A stretch of DNA of 64,000 nt. It comes from Streptomyces canus (GTDB taxonomy: Bacteria; Actinomycetota; Actinomycetes; Streptomycetales; Streptomycetaceae). The position numbers and the translations under genes are program-made. The notes beneath the pieces are model-generated. The model made no database searches and was not told the origin of the DNA. It saw only the letters and a program-made list of their open reading frames with translations. The stretch covers positions 2,852,001 to 2,916,000 of the forward strand of contig NZ_JAUSWW010000001.1 of the NCBI RefSeq assembly GCF_030815415.1, read 5' to 3'. Positions 1 through 8,441 of the stretch are shown here, piece by piece (position 1 is the stretch's first letter; every line of letters begins with the position of its first letter).

Positions 1-190
1 CGGGCCGTCGGAGCTGAGCCGGACCACCGAAGCTGAATGGGACCGCCGCAGCGGAACCCAGCCGACCACCGAGCCTGAACCCGGCCACCGGGGCTGAGCG
101 AGGCCACCGGACCTGAACCCGACCACCAAAGCTGAACGGAACCACCGCAGCGCAACCCAGCCAGCCACCGCGGCCAGACCAGGCCACCGG
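1..190. repeat. Degenerate ~19-nt tandem repeat
   Basis: The first 190 bases are built from about nine imperfect copies of a roughly 19-nt unit whose core reads like GRCCACCGRRGCTGAAC. A larger periodicity is also visible: the stretch near 21-75 is closely matched by the stretch near 119-175, about 98 nt later. Copies diverge at several positions each, so the array is old. It lies directly downstream, on the minus strand, of a fragment of an FAD dehydrogenase, and the reading frame of that fragment runs through the repeat without a stop to the window edge. I see no recognised function for the repeat. Confidence 0.6.
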
Positions 191-302
191 GGCGTCTCGA
201 GAACAGGCAGCCGCCGAGGAAGGTGCCCTCCAGGGAGCGGTAGCCGTGGACCCCGCCGCCGAAGCCGGCGACCTCTCCGGCCGCGTACAGGCCCGGTATG
301 GG
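186..302 (-). pseudogene. C-terminal remnant of KstD-like FAD-dependent dehydrogenase
   Basis: Read on the minus strand, about 39 codons encode the C-terminal signature of FAD-binding dehydrogenases of the 3-ketosteroid dehydrogenase/fumarate reductase type: PIPGLYAAGEVAGFGGG followed by a GYRSLEGTFLGGC-like stretch, which closes the FAD site in intact proteins. Upstream of the PIPGLY motif, near 303, similarity stops abruptly, so the rest of the roughly 500-residue enzyme is missing. Downstream the frame enters the tandem repeat instead of the usual short C-terminal tail. I call it a gene remnant. The breakpoint coincides with the start of a second remnant on the other strand. Confidence 0.6.
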
Positions 303-615
303 GCAGGAGCCGCCGCGTGAGACCGGAGCCCTGCGCACCCGGCTGCTGCTCGGCGGACTGGTGCCGTCCGCCGGGGAATTGGCGCGGGCAGGTCTGCGAC
401 CGAACGCCGCGGGCCGGTACCACTGCCTCGCCGCCGACCCCGCGGACCCGCACTGCCCGCCCGCGCGGCGACGGCGGTCGTGGAGGGGCACCTGGCCGGG
501 CTGTACCCGAGGCCGCCGCAGCAGGCGGAGATCGATCCGGGCGCCCTGGTGGTGGTCGCACCCGCCGCTCCCCCGCCCGAACTGCGCGCGCTTCACTGGC
601 GGTGGGCGCTCACCA
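298..615 (+). pseudogene. Frameshifted fragment of PucR/CdaR-like transcriptional regulator
   Basis: The plus strand carries two joined pieces that read like the middle of a PucR-type helix-turn-helix regulator. The first, about 55 codons from 298, contains LRTRLLLGGLVPSAGELA and a GLRPNAAGRYHCLAADPADP-like stretch. Near 465 the frame must shift to continue as AVVEGHLAGLYPRPP and PGALVVVAPAAPPPELRA. Neither the N-terminal region nor the C-terminal HTH is present, and the frame ends just before the next gene. The family assignment comes from pattern recognition of the conserved middle domain and is moderately sure; the decayed status is seen directly from the frame change and missing ends. Confidence 0.45.
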
Positions 616-627
616 CCTGGCCGGCGG

Positions 628-1203
<576 letters not shown>

Positions 1204-1279
1204 CTATGAGTTCTCGGCGGGAGCATGGTCTATCCATAGGGACGACCGTACGGATCGTCCTCCGACCTGGAGGTGCGAC

Positions 1280-1462
1280 ATGTGTTCCCACCAGACTTCG
1301 TGCCCTTCCTCCGACACCGCCGCGTCGCACGTCGTGGCCGCCCATCCCGAGCAGGGGTGGAGCCTGTTGTGCGACGGGGCGATCGTCTTCGACGACACCG
1401 GGGAGCTGCGGCCGGACGGGAGTGCCGTGGGGCCGGTCGAGCGACTGGCCATGGCGGCCTGA
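1280..1462 (+). CDS. DUF5999 family protein, 60 aa
   Basis: A 60-residue protein beginning MCSHQTSCPSSD, with the conserved HPEQGWSLLCDG and FDDTGELRPDG motifs that I associate with the Streptomyces DUF5999 family. The family has no known function. The N-terminal Cys-x5-Cys and a further cysteine in the centre suggest metal binding or redox sensitivity, but this is inference. GGAGG lies 6 nt upstream of the ATG. A short palindrome, GGACGA-N9-TCGTCC (about 1238-1260), lies just upstream and could be an operator. The next gene converges from the other side with 10 nt between stop codons. Confidence 0.75.
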   Translation: MCSHQTSCPSSDTAASHVVAAHPEQGWSLLCDGAIVFDDTGELRPDGSAVGPVERLAMAA

Positions 1463-1472
1463 ATCCCGGGAT

Positions 1473-1871
1473 CTAGGGAAGGACCGCGAAGCCGTCCAGT
1501 TCCACCAGCGCCTCCTCGTCCCACAGGCGTACGACCTGGACGACGGCCATCGCGGGATAGTTCCGGCCCGCCAACCTCCGCCAGATACCCCCGAGTTCGG
1601 CGGCTCGGGTGCGGTAATCGGCGACATCCGTGGCGTAGACGGTGACGCGGGCGAGGTCGGCGGGGGTGCCGCCGGCCGCTGTCAACGCTCCCAGCAGATT
1701 GGTGAGCGCCCTCTCGAACTGCTCCACGAGCCCCTCCCCCACGACCTTCCCGTCGGTGTCGAGGGCGGTCTGGCCGGCCAGGAAGACCACGCGGGTGCCG
1801 GTGGCGACGACGGCGTGGGAGAAGCCGGCGGGCGGGGAGAGATGGGGCGGGTTCACGCGCTCGGTACTCAC
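1473..1871 (-). CDS. RidA family protein (enamine/imine deaminase-like)
   Basis: A 132-residue single-domain protein of the YjgF/YER057c/UK114 (RidA) fold. Visible family features are VVFLAGQTALDTDGKVVG near the N terminus, the LTAAGGTPADLARVTVYATD stretch and the C-terminal LVELDGFAVLP. RidA proteins hydrolyse reactive enamines and imines to ketones and ammonia. The GTG start overlaps the TGA of the upstream acyl-CoA dehydrogenase gene (GTGA), so the two are translationally coupled. In this locus the predicted ring intermediate of the anthraniloyl-CoA pathway is itself an enamine, which makes a pathway-specific deaminase role attractive but unproven. Confidence 0.85.
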   Translation of the reverse strand: MSTERVNPPHLSPPAGFSHAVVATGTRVVFLAGQTALDTDGKVVGEGLVEQFERALTNLLGALTAAGGTPADLARVTVYATDVADYRTRAAELGGIWRRLAGRNYPAMAVVQVVRLWDEEALVELDGFAVLP

Positions 1872-3163
1872 CGGGGCGCCTCCGTCTCCACGTTCAACTC
1901 CTTGTACAACTCCTTGGCGATGATGCCGCGTTGGACCTCGCTCGCGCCCTCGTAGATGCGCGGGGCGCGTACCTCGCGGTAGAGATGTTCGAGGAGGTGG
2001 CCGCGTTGCAGGGCGCGGGCGCCGTGCAGTTGGACGGCGGCGTCGACGACGTACTGCGCGGTCTCGGTGGCGAGCAGCTTCGCCATCGCGGCGCGCTTGG
2101 GGACGTCGGGGGCGTTCTCGTCGTACGCCGTCGCCGCCGCGTACACCATCAGGCGGGCCGCGTCGGTGCGCAGGGCGAGCTCGGCGACCCGGTGGGCGAC
2201 GGTCTGGAGGTCCTTCAACTTGCCGCCGAACGCGTCCCGTTGCGTGGTGTGGGCGAGGGTCGCGTCCAGGGCCGCCTGGGCCATGCCGACCGCGAAGGCG
2301 CCGACGCTGGGGCGGAACAGGTTGAGGGTGCCCATCGCCACCCGGAAGCCGCGGTCGGGCTCGCCGAGAATGTCGTCGGCGGTGACCGGTACGGCGTCGA
2401 AGGCAAGGGCGCCGATGGGGTGCGGGGAGAGCATGTCGATTGCGGTGCCGGTGAGTCCGGGACGGTCGGCGGGGACGAGGAAGGCGGTCACACCGCGGGC
2501 TCCGGCACCGGGGGTGGTGCGGGCGAAGACGGTGTAGAAGTCGGCCTCGGGCGCGTTGGAGATCCAGCACTTCTCACCGGTGAGACGCCAGCTGGAGGAA
2601 CCGTCGGACTCGGCGCCGAGCGCTCCACCTTCCGGCCCGGCACCGACAGCCGCCTCGACGCCGGGGCCACCCGCGGGCGGCCATGCATCGGGGGCATCCG
2701 CACGCCGCCCACCGCCACCGGGAGTGCCCACACCCGACTCGCCGCCAGGCACTCCGTCCCGCTCCGCTCGCAGCGCCAGCGCCGCCGCGTCCGAGCCGGC
2801 GCCCGGCTCGCTCAGCGCGAACGCGGCCACCGCGCGGCCCTCGCCCACCGGGGTCAGCCAGCGCTCCCGTTGCGCCGGTGTCCCGTACGCGTGCACGGGA
2901 TGGGCACCCAGCCCCTGTAGCGCGAGCGCGGTCTCCGCCTCGGTGCAGGCATAGGCGAGGGACTCCCTCATCAGGCACAGGTCGAGCGCACCGGAGGTGA
3001 ACAGCCGCCGCACCAGGCCCAGTTGGCCGAGTTCGGCGACCAGCGGCCGGTTCACGTGCCCCGGCTCGCCCTTCTCCGCCAGCGGGCGCAGCCGCTCCGC
3101 GGCCATGGCCCGCAGCTCCGCACACCAGGCGGTTCGTACCGGATCGAGCGAGAATGCGGGCAT
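1868..3163 (-). CDS. Acyl-CoA dehydrogenase with a low-complexity insertion
   Basis: An FAD-dependent acyl-CoA dehydrogenase of 431 residues. The family signatures FALSEPGAGSDAAAL (about 115-129), GEKCWISNAPEADFYTVF (about 196-213) and the C-terminal IYEGASEVQRGI, whose first Glu is the usual catalytic base, are present. Residues 136-190 form a Gly/Pro/Ala-rich insertion between strands where relatives have only a few residues; this explains the above-average length. I chose ATG at 3163, preceded by GAGAGGA, over an upstream ATG at 3211 that lies inside the promoter. The gene leads a two-gene minus-strand unit with RidA, divergent from the CoA ligase. Its likely role is oxidation of the alicyclic CoA ester made in this pathway. 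Confidence 0.88.
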   Translation of the reverse strand: MPAFSLDPVRTAWCAELRAMAAERLRPLAEKGEPGHVNRPLVAELGQLGLVRRLFTSGALDLCLMRESLAYACTEAETALALQGLGAHPVHAYGTPAQRERWLTPVGEGRAVAAFALSEPGAGSDAAALALRAERDGVPGGESGVGTPGGGGRRADAPDAWPPAGGPGVEAAVGAGPEGGALGAESDGSSSWRLTGEKCWISNAPEADFYTVFARTTPGAGARGVTAFLVPADRPGLTGTAIDMLSPHPIGALAFDAVPVTADDILGEPDRGFRVAMGTLNLFRPSVGAFAVGMAQAALDATLAHTTQRDAFGGKLKDLQTVAHRVAELALRTDAARLMVYAAATAYDENAPDVPKRAAMAKLLATETAQYVVDAAVQLHGARALQRGHLLEHLYREVRAPRIYEGASEVQRGIIAKELYKELNVETEAPR

Positions 3164-3175
3164 TGCCGGTCCTCT

Positions 3176-3240
3176 CTCTCCACTGGACTCTATGACGATA
3201 TCGCGTTCCATTGACTGTCGTCACCAAGGCGATACGCTCG
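3176..3240. promoter_or_regulatory. Divergent promoter with TTGAC-TGYC-GTCA palindrome
   Basis: The 138-nt space between the acyl-CoA dehydrogenase and CoA ligase genes contains TTGACTGTCGTCAC at 3211-3224, a palindrome of TGAC-N4-GTCA, followed by GCGATA at 3229. Nearly the same block, TTGACTGCCGTCAC followed by GCGATA, recurs at 9326-9351 upstream of the crotonase gene. Read on the minus strand both blocks give GTGACG, then about 18 nt, then TATCGT or TAGTTT, which could be the -35 and -10 elements of the two minus-strand operons. I infer a common operator, most simply for the PaaX-type regulator encoded at 4910. Confidence 0.55.
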
Positions 3241-3301
3241 TTGCGCGAGCCCACTCACCATGCCCACAAGGCAGCAGCCATCAGGCAGGGGGCGATCCGC
3301 C

Positions 3302-4894
3302 ATGAACCTCTCGGCGCACGTCGACACCTTCGCGCGCGACCATCTCCCGCCCCCGGACCAGTGGCCCGAACTCCATTTCGAACTGCCGGAGCTGCGGTAC
3401 CCCGATCGGCTGAACTGTGCCGCCGAGCTGCTGACCGGCCCGCCCGACGACAACCCGGTGTTCCACAGCCCCACCGAGGACACGTGGACGTACGGCACCC
3501 TGCGCGCCCGCGTCGACCGGCTGGCACATCTCCTCACCGGGGACCTCGGCGTCGTACCCGGCAATCGTGTGCTCCTGCGCGGGCCGACCTCGCCCTGGCT
3601 CGCGGCCTGCTGGCTGGCGGTGCTGAAGGCGGGCGCGGTCGCGGTGACCGTGCTGGCGCAGCAGCGGCCGCACGAGCTGGCGACCATGTGTGAGATCGCG
3701 CAGGTCAGGCACGCACTGTGCGACATCCGGGCGGTCGACGACCTCGCGAAGGCCGAGATACCGGGGCTCACGATCACGGCCTACGGCGGTGACGCGCCCG
3801 ACGACCTGCTGAACCGGACGGCGCCGGACACGCCGTACCCCACCGTGGAGACCGCGGCCGACGACGTGGCGCTGATCGCCTTCACCTCCGGCACCACCGG
3901 GCGCCCCAAGGGGTGCATGCACTTTCACCGGGATGTGCTCGCGATAGCCGACACCTTCTCGCGGCATGTGCTGCGCCCACAGGCGGACGACGTCTTCGCG
4001 GGCAGTCCCCCGCTCGGGTTCACCTTCGGCCTCGGCGGGCTCGTCGTCTTCCCGATGCGGGCCGGAGCCAGCGCGCTGCTGCTCGAACAGGCCGGTCCCA
4101 GGCAGCTGTTGCCCGCGATCGCCGAGCACCGGGTCTCCGTCGTGTTCACCGCGCCGACCGCCTACCGCGCGATGCTCGACGAGCTGGACGCGTACGACAC
4201 CACCTCCCTGCGCCGCTGTGTCTCCGCGGGCGAGAACCTTCCCGCGGCCACCTGGCGGGCCTGGCACGAGCGGACCGGGCTGCGGATCATCAACGGCATC
4301 GGCGCGACCGAGCTGCTGCACATCTTCATCTCGGCCGCCGACGAGCAGATCAGGCCGGGGACCACCGGGGTGCCCGTACCGGGCTGGCACGCGCGCGTGG
4401 TCGACGAGGACGGCCGGGACAGGCCCGACGGGGAGCCCGGGCTGCTCGCCGTGCGCGGGCCCGTCGGCTGCCGCTATCTCGCCGATCCGCGGCAGCGGGA
4501 GTATGTGCGCGGCGGCTGGAACATCACCGGGGACACATACGTCCGGGAGAGCGACGGCTACTTCCGCTATGTCGCCCGCGCGGACGACATGATCATCTCG
4601 GCCGGGTACAACATCGCGGGCCCCGAGGTCGAGGACGCGCTGCTGCGCCACCCCGACGTCGTGGAGGCCGCGGTCGTGGGGCGGGCGGACGAGGCGCGCG
4701 GGCAGGTCGTGGTGGCGTACGCCGTGGTCAAGGAGGGCGCCGAGCGGGACGCCGAGGCGCTGCGCGCGTTCGTGAAGGCGGAGTTGGCGCCGTACAAGTG
4801 TCCCCGCGAGATCGCCTTCCTGGACGCGCTGCCCCGCACGGCGACCGGCAAGCTCCAGAGGTTCAGGTTGCGCACCGGGGGTGACCAGCAGTGA
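3302..4894 (+). CDS. AMP-dependent CoA ligase, 2-aminobenzoate/benzoate-CoA ligase type
   Basis: A 530-residue member of the acyl-adenylate-forming superfamily, converting an aromatic acid, ATP and CoA to the acyl-CoA. Motifs are the phosphate-binding TSGTTGRPKG (about 195-204), the GIGATELLHIF stretch typical of benzoate-CoA ligase relatives, the hinge region YVARADDMIISAGYNI, and the C-terminal PRTATGKLQR whose lysine (about 516) is catalytic. ATG 3302 follows a GGGGGCGAT ribosome site; the ATG at 3260 has none. With the anthraniloyl-CoA monooxygenase next door the best substrate guess is anthranilate, though salicylate or benzoate cannot be excluded from sequence. Confidence 0.85.
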   Translation: MNLSAHVDTFARDHLPPPDQWPELHFELPELRYPDRLNCAAELLTGPPDDNPVFHSPTEDTWTYGTLRARVDRLAHLLTGDLGVVPGNRVLLRGPTSPWLAACWLAVLKAGAVAVTVLAQQRPHELATMCEIAQVRHALCDIRAVDDLAKAEIPGLTITAYGGDAPDDLLNRTAPDTPYPTVETAADDVALIAFTSGTTGRPKGCMHFHRDVLAIADTFSRHVLRPQADDVFAGSPPLGFTFGLGGLVVFPMRAGASALLLEQAGPRQLLPAIAEHRVSVVFTAPTAYRAMLDELDAYDTTSLRRCVSAGENLPAATWRAWHERTGLRIINGIGATELLHIFISAADEQIRPGTTGVPVPGWHARVVDEDGRDRPDGEPGLLAVRGPVGCRYLADPRQREYVRGGWNITGDTYVRESDGYFRYVARADDMIISAGYNIAGPEVEDALLRHPDVVEAAVVGRADEARGQVVVAYAVVKEGAERDAEALRAFVKAELAPYKCPREIAFLDALPRTATGKLQRFRLRTGGDQQ

Positions 4895-4909
4895 TGCCGA
4901 CGACCTAAG

Positions 4910-5722
4910 ATGATCAACGTGTCCGACCAGCATGCACCACGGTCTCTCATCGTCACGCTCTACGGCGCCTACGGCCGCTTCGTGCCCGGCCCGGTACCGG
5001 TCGCCGAGCTCATCCGGCTGCTCGCGGCGGTGGGCGTGGACGCCCCCTCGGTACGTTCGTCGGTGTCCAGACTCAAACGGCGCGGGCTGCTCGTGCCGGC
5101 CCGTACGACGCAGGGCGCGGCGGGATACGAACTGTCGCCGGACGCCCGCCAGTTGATGGAGGACGGCGACCGGCGCATCTACGCCGTCGAACCGCCCGAG
5201 GACGAGGGCTGGGTGCTCGCCGTGTTCTCCGTGCCGGAGTCGGAGCGGCAGAAGCGGCACGTGCTGCGCTCACGGCTGGCCGGTCTCGGCTTCGGCACCG
5301 CGGCACCGGGCGTCTGGATCGCGCCCGCGCGGCTGTACGAGGAGGCCCGGCACGTGCTCCAGCGGCTCCGCCTCGACCCGTACGTCGACTTCTTCCGCGG
5401 CGAGCACCTCGGCTACGCCCCGACCGCCGAGTCCGTGGCCCGCTGGTGGGATCTCGCGGCGATCGCCAAGGAGCACGAGGACTTCCTCGCCCGCCACGCG
5501 CGCGTGCTGCGGGACTGGGAGCAGCGCGAGGACACTCCGCCCGAGGAGGCCTACCGCGACTATCTCCTCGCCCTGGACTCCTGGCGCCACCTCCCCTACG
5601 CCGATCCCGGACTGCCCGCCCGGCTGCTCCCGGAGGACTGGCCGGGCAGCCGCTCGGCGGCGGTGTTCCGGGGGCTGCACCGGCGGCTGCGGGACGCGGG
5701 GGCGGGCTTCGCCGGGGTGTGA
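4910..5722 (+). CDS. paaX: PaaX family transcriptional regulator
   Basis: A 270-residue protein with the PaaX layout: an N-terminal winged helix (LIVTLYGAYGRFVPGPVPVAEL to SVRSSVSRLKRRGLLVP, about 12-65), a central domain with GWVLAVFSVPESERQKRHVLRSRLA, and the C-terminal PaaX_C region with DYLLALDSWRHLPYADPGLP. Relatives repress aromatic acid catabolism and are released by the aryl-CoA product. It starts 15 nt after the CoA ligase stop and is probably cotranscribed with it. ATG 4910 has no strong ribosome site, and GTG 4919 is an alternative. The palindromic boxes at 3211 and 9326 are its obvious candidate targets. Confidence 0.85.
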   Translation: MINVSDQHAPRSLIVTLYGAYGRFVPGPVPVAELIRLLAAVGVDAPSVRSSVSRLKRRGLLVPARTTQGAAGYELSPDARQLMEDGDRRIYAVEPPEDEGWVLAVFSVPESERQKRHVLRSRLAGLGFGTAAPGVWIAPARLYEEARHVLQRLRLDPYVDFFRGEHLGYAPTAESVARWWDLAAIAKEHEDFLARHARVLRDWEQREDTPPEEAYRDYLLALDSWRHLPYADPGLPARLLPEDWPGSRSAAVFRGLHRRLRDAGAGFAGV

Positions 5723-6041
5723 CCTCCCGGTGGACGCGGCGCCGGCTCTGGAGACACAGGCGCCGACCCCGCAGGAGTCGGCGGCCGCGGTGTACGCGGT
5801 GCCGGCGGAGCGGGGGCTGGTGTGAGTACCGCGACCACCGAGAAGGGGGCGCCGCGGGGGCGAACGCCTTCGGTGCCAGGTGCAGCATGACGATGACGCA
5901 CCCCGCTCCAGAGAGAAGGCCCGCGCCAAGGAGCGGGTAGTTCTACCTGCGGGACGAGTTCTCGCAGTGGGACCGCGCCGCCAGCGCCCCGAACTGTGGA
6001 ACCTCTGCGACGGCCGCCACGCCCCCGGCGAGTTCTGCTCT
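5723..6041. other. Intergenic stretch with decayed coding traces
   Basis: These roughly 320 bases lie between the convergent PaaX and monooxygenase genes. I find no intact gene. Short open stretches on the plus strand, such as one near 5945-6050 reading PELWNLCDGRHAPGEFCSRAP, run straight into the tRNA-like fragment that follows. They look like leftovers of an integrated or rearranged segment, not like an expressed protein, because no start with a ribosome site is visible and frames change within the stretch. Confidence 0.35.
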
Positions 6042-6070
6042 AGAGCTCCTGCCTTACAAACAGGATGTCG
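6042..6070 (+). pseudogene. tRNA-like fragment (anticodon arm, UAC = Val type)
   Basis: AGAGCTCCTGCCTTACAAACAGGATGTCGG (quoted here only in parts: AGAGC, then CCTGC-CTTACAA-ACAGG, then ATGTCGG) matches the 3' D-arm, anticodon arm and variable region of an actinobacterial tRNA. The seven-base loop CTTACAA would have U33 and anticodon UAC, i.e. valine. The stem has one C-A mismatch. There is no matching acceptor stem or T arm, and the sequence then runs into the stop codon of the neighbouring monooxygenase gene. It is therefore a relic, perhaps the scar of an element that used a tRNA gene as attachment site. Confidence 0.4.
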
Positions 6071-6077
6071 GATGCGC

Positions 6078-8357
6078 TCAAGTCCCCAGCGTCAGGCGGG
6101 GCTTGGGGGCGTCCGTGCGTCCGGTCTGCGGGCGCCGGCTGCCCGCCCGGTACGGGGTCGGCCAGTCGACGCCGGGCCCTTCGTACCCCTGCTCGGCGGC
6201 GGCGTGCAGCGTCCAGTGCGGGTCGTAGAGGTGCGGGCGGGCGAGGGCGCACAGATCCGTACGCCCGGCCAGGATCAGGGAGTTGACGTCGTCCCAGGAG
6301 GAGATCGCGCCGACCGCGATCACCGGGACGCCGGTCTCATGGCGGATGCGGTCCGCGAAGGGCGTCTGGTACGACCGCCCGTACGCGGGCCGTTCGTCCG
6401 CGACGACCTGCCCGGTCGACACGTCGACCGCGTCGACGCCGTGCGCGGCGAAGGCGCGGGCGATCTCGACGGCGTCCTCGGCGGACGTACCGCCCTGCGC
6501 CCAGTCGGTGGCGGAGATCCGGACCGTCATGGGCCGTTCCTCCGGCCATACGCCCCGTATGGCGTCGAAGACTTCGAGGGGGAACCGGAGCCGCTTCGCG
6601 AGGGTGCCGCCGTAGGCGTCCGTGCGGCGGTTGGTGAGCGGGGAGAGGAATCCGGACAGCAGGTAGCCGTGCGCGCAGTGCAGTTCGAGCAGGTCGAAAC
6701 CGGCCCGGGCGGCTCTCCAGGCGGCGGCGGTGAACTGTTCGCGCAGGTCGGTGAGTTGGGCGCGGGTGAGCTCGTGCGGGGTCTGGTTGCCGGGCCCGTA
6801 CGGGATCGGGGAGGCGGCCACGACGGGCCAGTTGCCGTCGGGCAGCGGCTCGTCGATGCCCTCCCACATCAGCTTGGTCGAGCCCTTGCGGCCGCTGTGG
6901 CCGAGCTGGACGCCGATCGCGGTGCCGGGCGCCCGGGCGTGCACGAAGTCGGTGATCCGTTTCCAGGCCTCGGCCTGCTTGCCGGTGTAGAGGCCGGTGC
7001 AGCCCGGGGTGATACGCCCCTCCGCGCTGACACACACCATCTCGGTCATCACCAGCCCCGCACCGCCGAGCGCCCTCGCCCCCAGGTGGACGAGGTGGAA
7101 GTCGCCGGGGAGGCCGTCGGTCGCCGAGTACATGTCCATGGGTGACACCACGACCCGGTTGCGCAGGGTCAGGCCGCGCAGCCGGAACGGGGTGAACATC
7201 GGGGGCGTACCGGGCGGGCAGCCGAACTCGCGCTCCACGGCTCCGGTGAAGCGGGCGTCGCGCAGCCTCAGGTTGTCGTGGGTGACGCGGCGGCTGCGGG
7301 TGAGCAGGTTGAAGGCGAACTGGCGGGGCGGCTGGTCGAGATAGCGTCCGAGGTTCTCGAACCACTCCAGACTGGCGCGGGCGGCGCGCTGTGTGGAGGC
7401 GACGACGGGTTTGCGTTCCGTCTCGTAGGCGGCCAACGCCTGCTCCAGTGACGGCTGTTCCTCCAGACAGGCGGCCAGGGCGAGGGCGTCCTCCACCGCG
7501 AGCTTGGTGCCCGAGCCGATCGAGAAGTGCGCGGTGTGGGCGGCGTCGCCGAGGAGGACGGTGTTGCCGTGGGACCAGTGTGCGTTGACGACCGTACGGA
7601 AGGTGGTCCACGCGGACTTGTTGGAGCGCAGCGACCTGCCGCCGAGCGCGTCCGCGAAGATCTTGGCGCAGCGTTCGACCGACTCCTGTTCGCCCAGGTC
7701 CGCGAAACCGGCCGCCTGCCAGACCTCCTCACGCATCTCGATGATCACCGTCGAGGCGTCTGCCGCGTACGGGTAGCCGTGCAGCTGCATCACCCCGTGT
7801 TCCGTCTCGGCGATCTCGAAGCGGAAGGCGTCGAAGGCGAAGTCGGCGGCGAGCCAGATGTAGCGGCAGTGGTGGGTGGTCACATGGGGGCGGAACGCGT
7901 GGGCGTGGGCCTCGCGGGTGGTGCTGTTGACTCCGTCGGCGGCGATGACGAGGTCGTGGGTGGCCGCGAGGTCGGGTGGGGCCTCGGTGCGGAAGCGGAG
8001 GTCGACGCCGAGGTCGTGGCAGCGGGTGTGCAGGATGTCGAGGAGGCGTTTTCTGCCGAGGGCGGCGAAGCCGTGGCCGCCGGAGGTGTGGCGGGTGCCT
8101 CGGTGGACGATGTCGATGTCGTCCCAGCGGATGAAGTCCTGCTGGAGGGCCTCGTAGACGAAGGGGTCGGCGTGTTCGATGCCGCCCAGGGTTTCGTCGG
8201 AGAGGACCACTCCGAAGCCGAAGGTGTCGTCGGGGGCGTTGCGTTCCCAGACGGTGATCTCGCGGGCGGGGTCGAGGCGTTTCAGCAATGCCGCCGCGTA
8301 GAGGCCGCCGGGGCCGCCGCCGATGATCGCCACCTGTAGGGGGTGACTTGTGATCAT
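6078..8357 (-). CDS. Bifunctional anthraniloyl-CoA monooxygenase/reductase (salicylyl-CoA 5-hydroxylase family)
   Basis: A 759-residue two-domain flavoprotein. The N-terminal half is a class A FAD monooxygenase: VAIIGGGPGGLYAAALLKR near residue 10 binds the FAD ADP moiety, and GDAAHTAHFSIGSGTKLA near 290 is the second FAD motif. The C-terminal half is an Old Yellow Enzyme-like FMN domain (LRGLTLRNRVVVSPMDMYSA, GVQLGHSGRKGS, YDPHWTLHAAAEQGYEG). This fusion is characteristic of 2-aminobenzoyl-CoA monooxygenase/reductase, which hydroxylates and dearomatises the ring; databases also name it salicylyl-CoA 5-hydroxylase/oxidoreductase. ATG 8357 gives the normal N terminus. The upstream 84 nt separate it from the crotonase gene and include a Streptomyces intergenic repeat. 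Confidence 0.88.
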   Translation of the reverse strand: MITSHPLQVAIIGGGPGGLYAAALLKRLDPAREITVWERNAPDDTFGFGVVLSDETLGGIEHADPFVYEALQQDFIRWDDIDIVHRGTRHTSGGHGFAALGRKRLLDILHTRCHDLGVDLRFRTEAPPDLAATHDLVIAADGVNSTTREAHAHAFRPHVTTHHCRYIWLAADFAFDAFRFEIAETEHGVMQLHGYPYAADASTVIIEMREEVWQAAGFADLGEQESVERCAKIFADALGGRSLRSNKSAWTTFRTVVNAHWSHGNTVLLGDAAHTAHFSIGSGTKLAVEDALALAACLEEQPSLEQALAAYETERKPVVASTQRAARASLEWFENLGRYLDQPPRQFAFNLLTRSRRVTHDNLRLRDARFTGAVEREFGCPPGTPPMFTPFRLRGLTLRNRVVVSPMDMYSATDGLPGDFHLVHLGARALGGAGLVMTEMVCVSAEGRITPGCTGLYTGKQAEAWKRITDFVHARAPGTAIGVQLGHSGRKGSTKLMWEGIDEPLPDGNWPVVAASPIPYGPGNQTPHELTRAQLTDLREQFTAAAWRAARAGFDLLELHCAHGYLLSGFLSPLTNRRTDAYGGTLAKRLRFPLEVFDAIRGVWPEERPMTVRISATDWAQGGTSAEDAVEIARAFAAHGVDAVDVSTGQVVADERPAYGRSYQTPFADRIRHETGVPVIAVGAISSWDDVNSLILAGRTDLCALARPHLYDPHWTLHAAAEQGYEGPGVDWPTPYRAGSRRPQTGRTDAPKPRLTLGT

Positions 8358-8407
8358 CGGCGACTGCGGGTTGTCTGTGGCTGGTCGCGCAGTTCCCCGC
8401 GCCCCTG
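8358..8407. repeat. Streptomyces dispersed intergenic repeat
   Basis: The sequence CTGGTCGCGCAGTTCCCCGC followed by GCCCCTG, preceded by CGACTGCGGGTTGTCTGTGG, is a block that I recognise as very common between genes in Streptomyces chromosomes. Here it directly abuts the start codon of the monooxygenase gene and occupies most of the gap to the crotonase gene. No transposase or terminal inverted repeats are visible. Recognition is from memory of the family consensus; copy number in this genome cannot be judged from one window. Confidence 0.6.
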
Positions 8408-8441
8408 GAGTCGGCGCAGTCCCGTCGACCGAAAACACGCC

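Noticed and set aside
6042..6070. A functional tRNA-Val gene
   Set aside because: There is no acceptor stem or T arm, the anticodon stem has a mismatch, and the fragment ends beside the stop codon of a protein gene.
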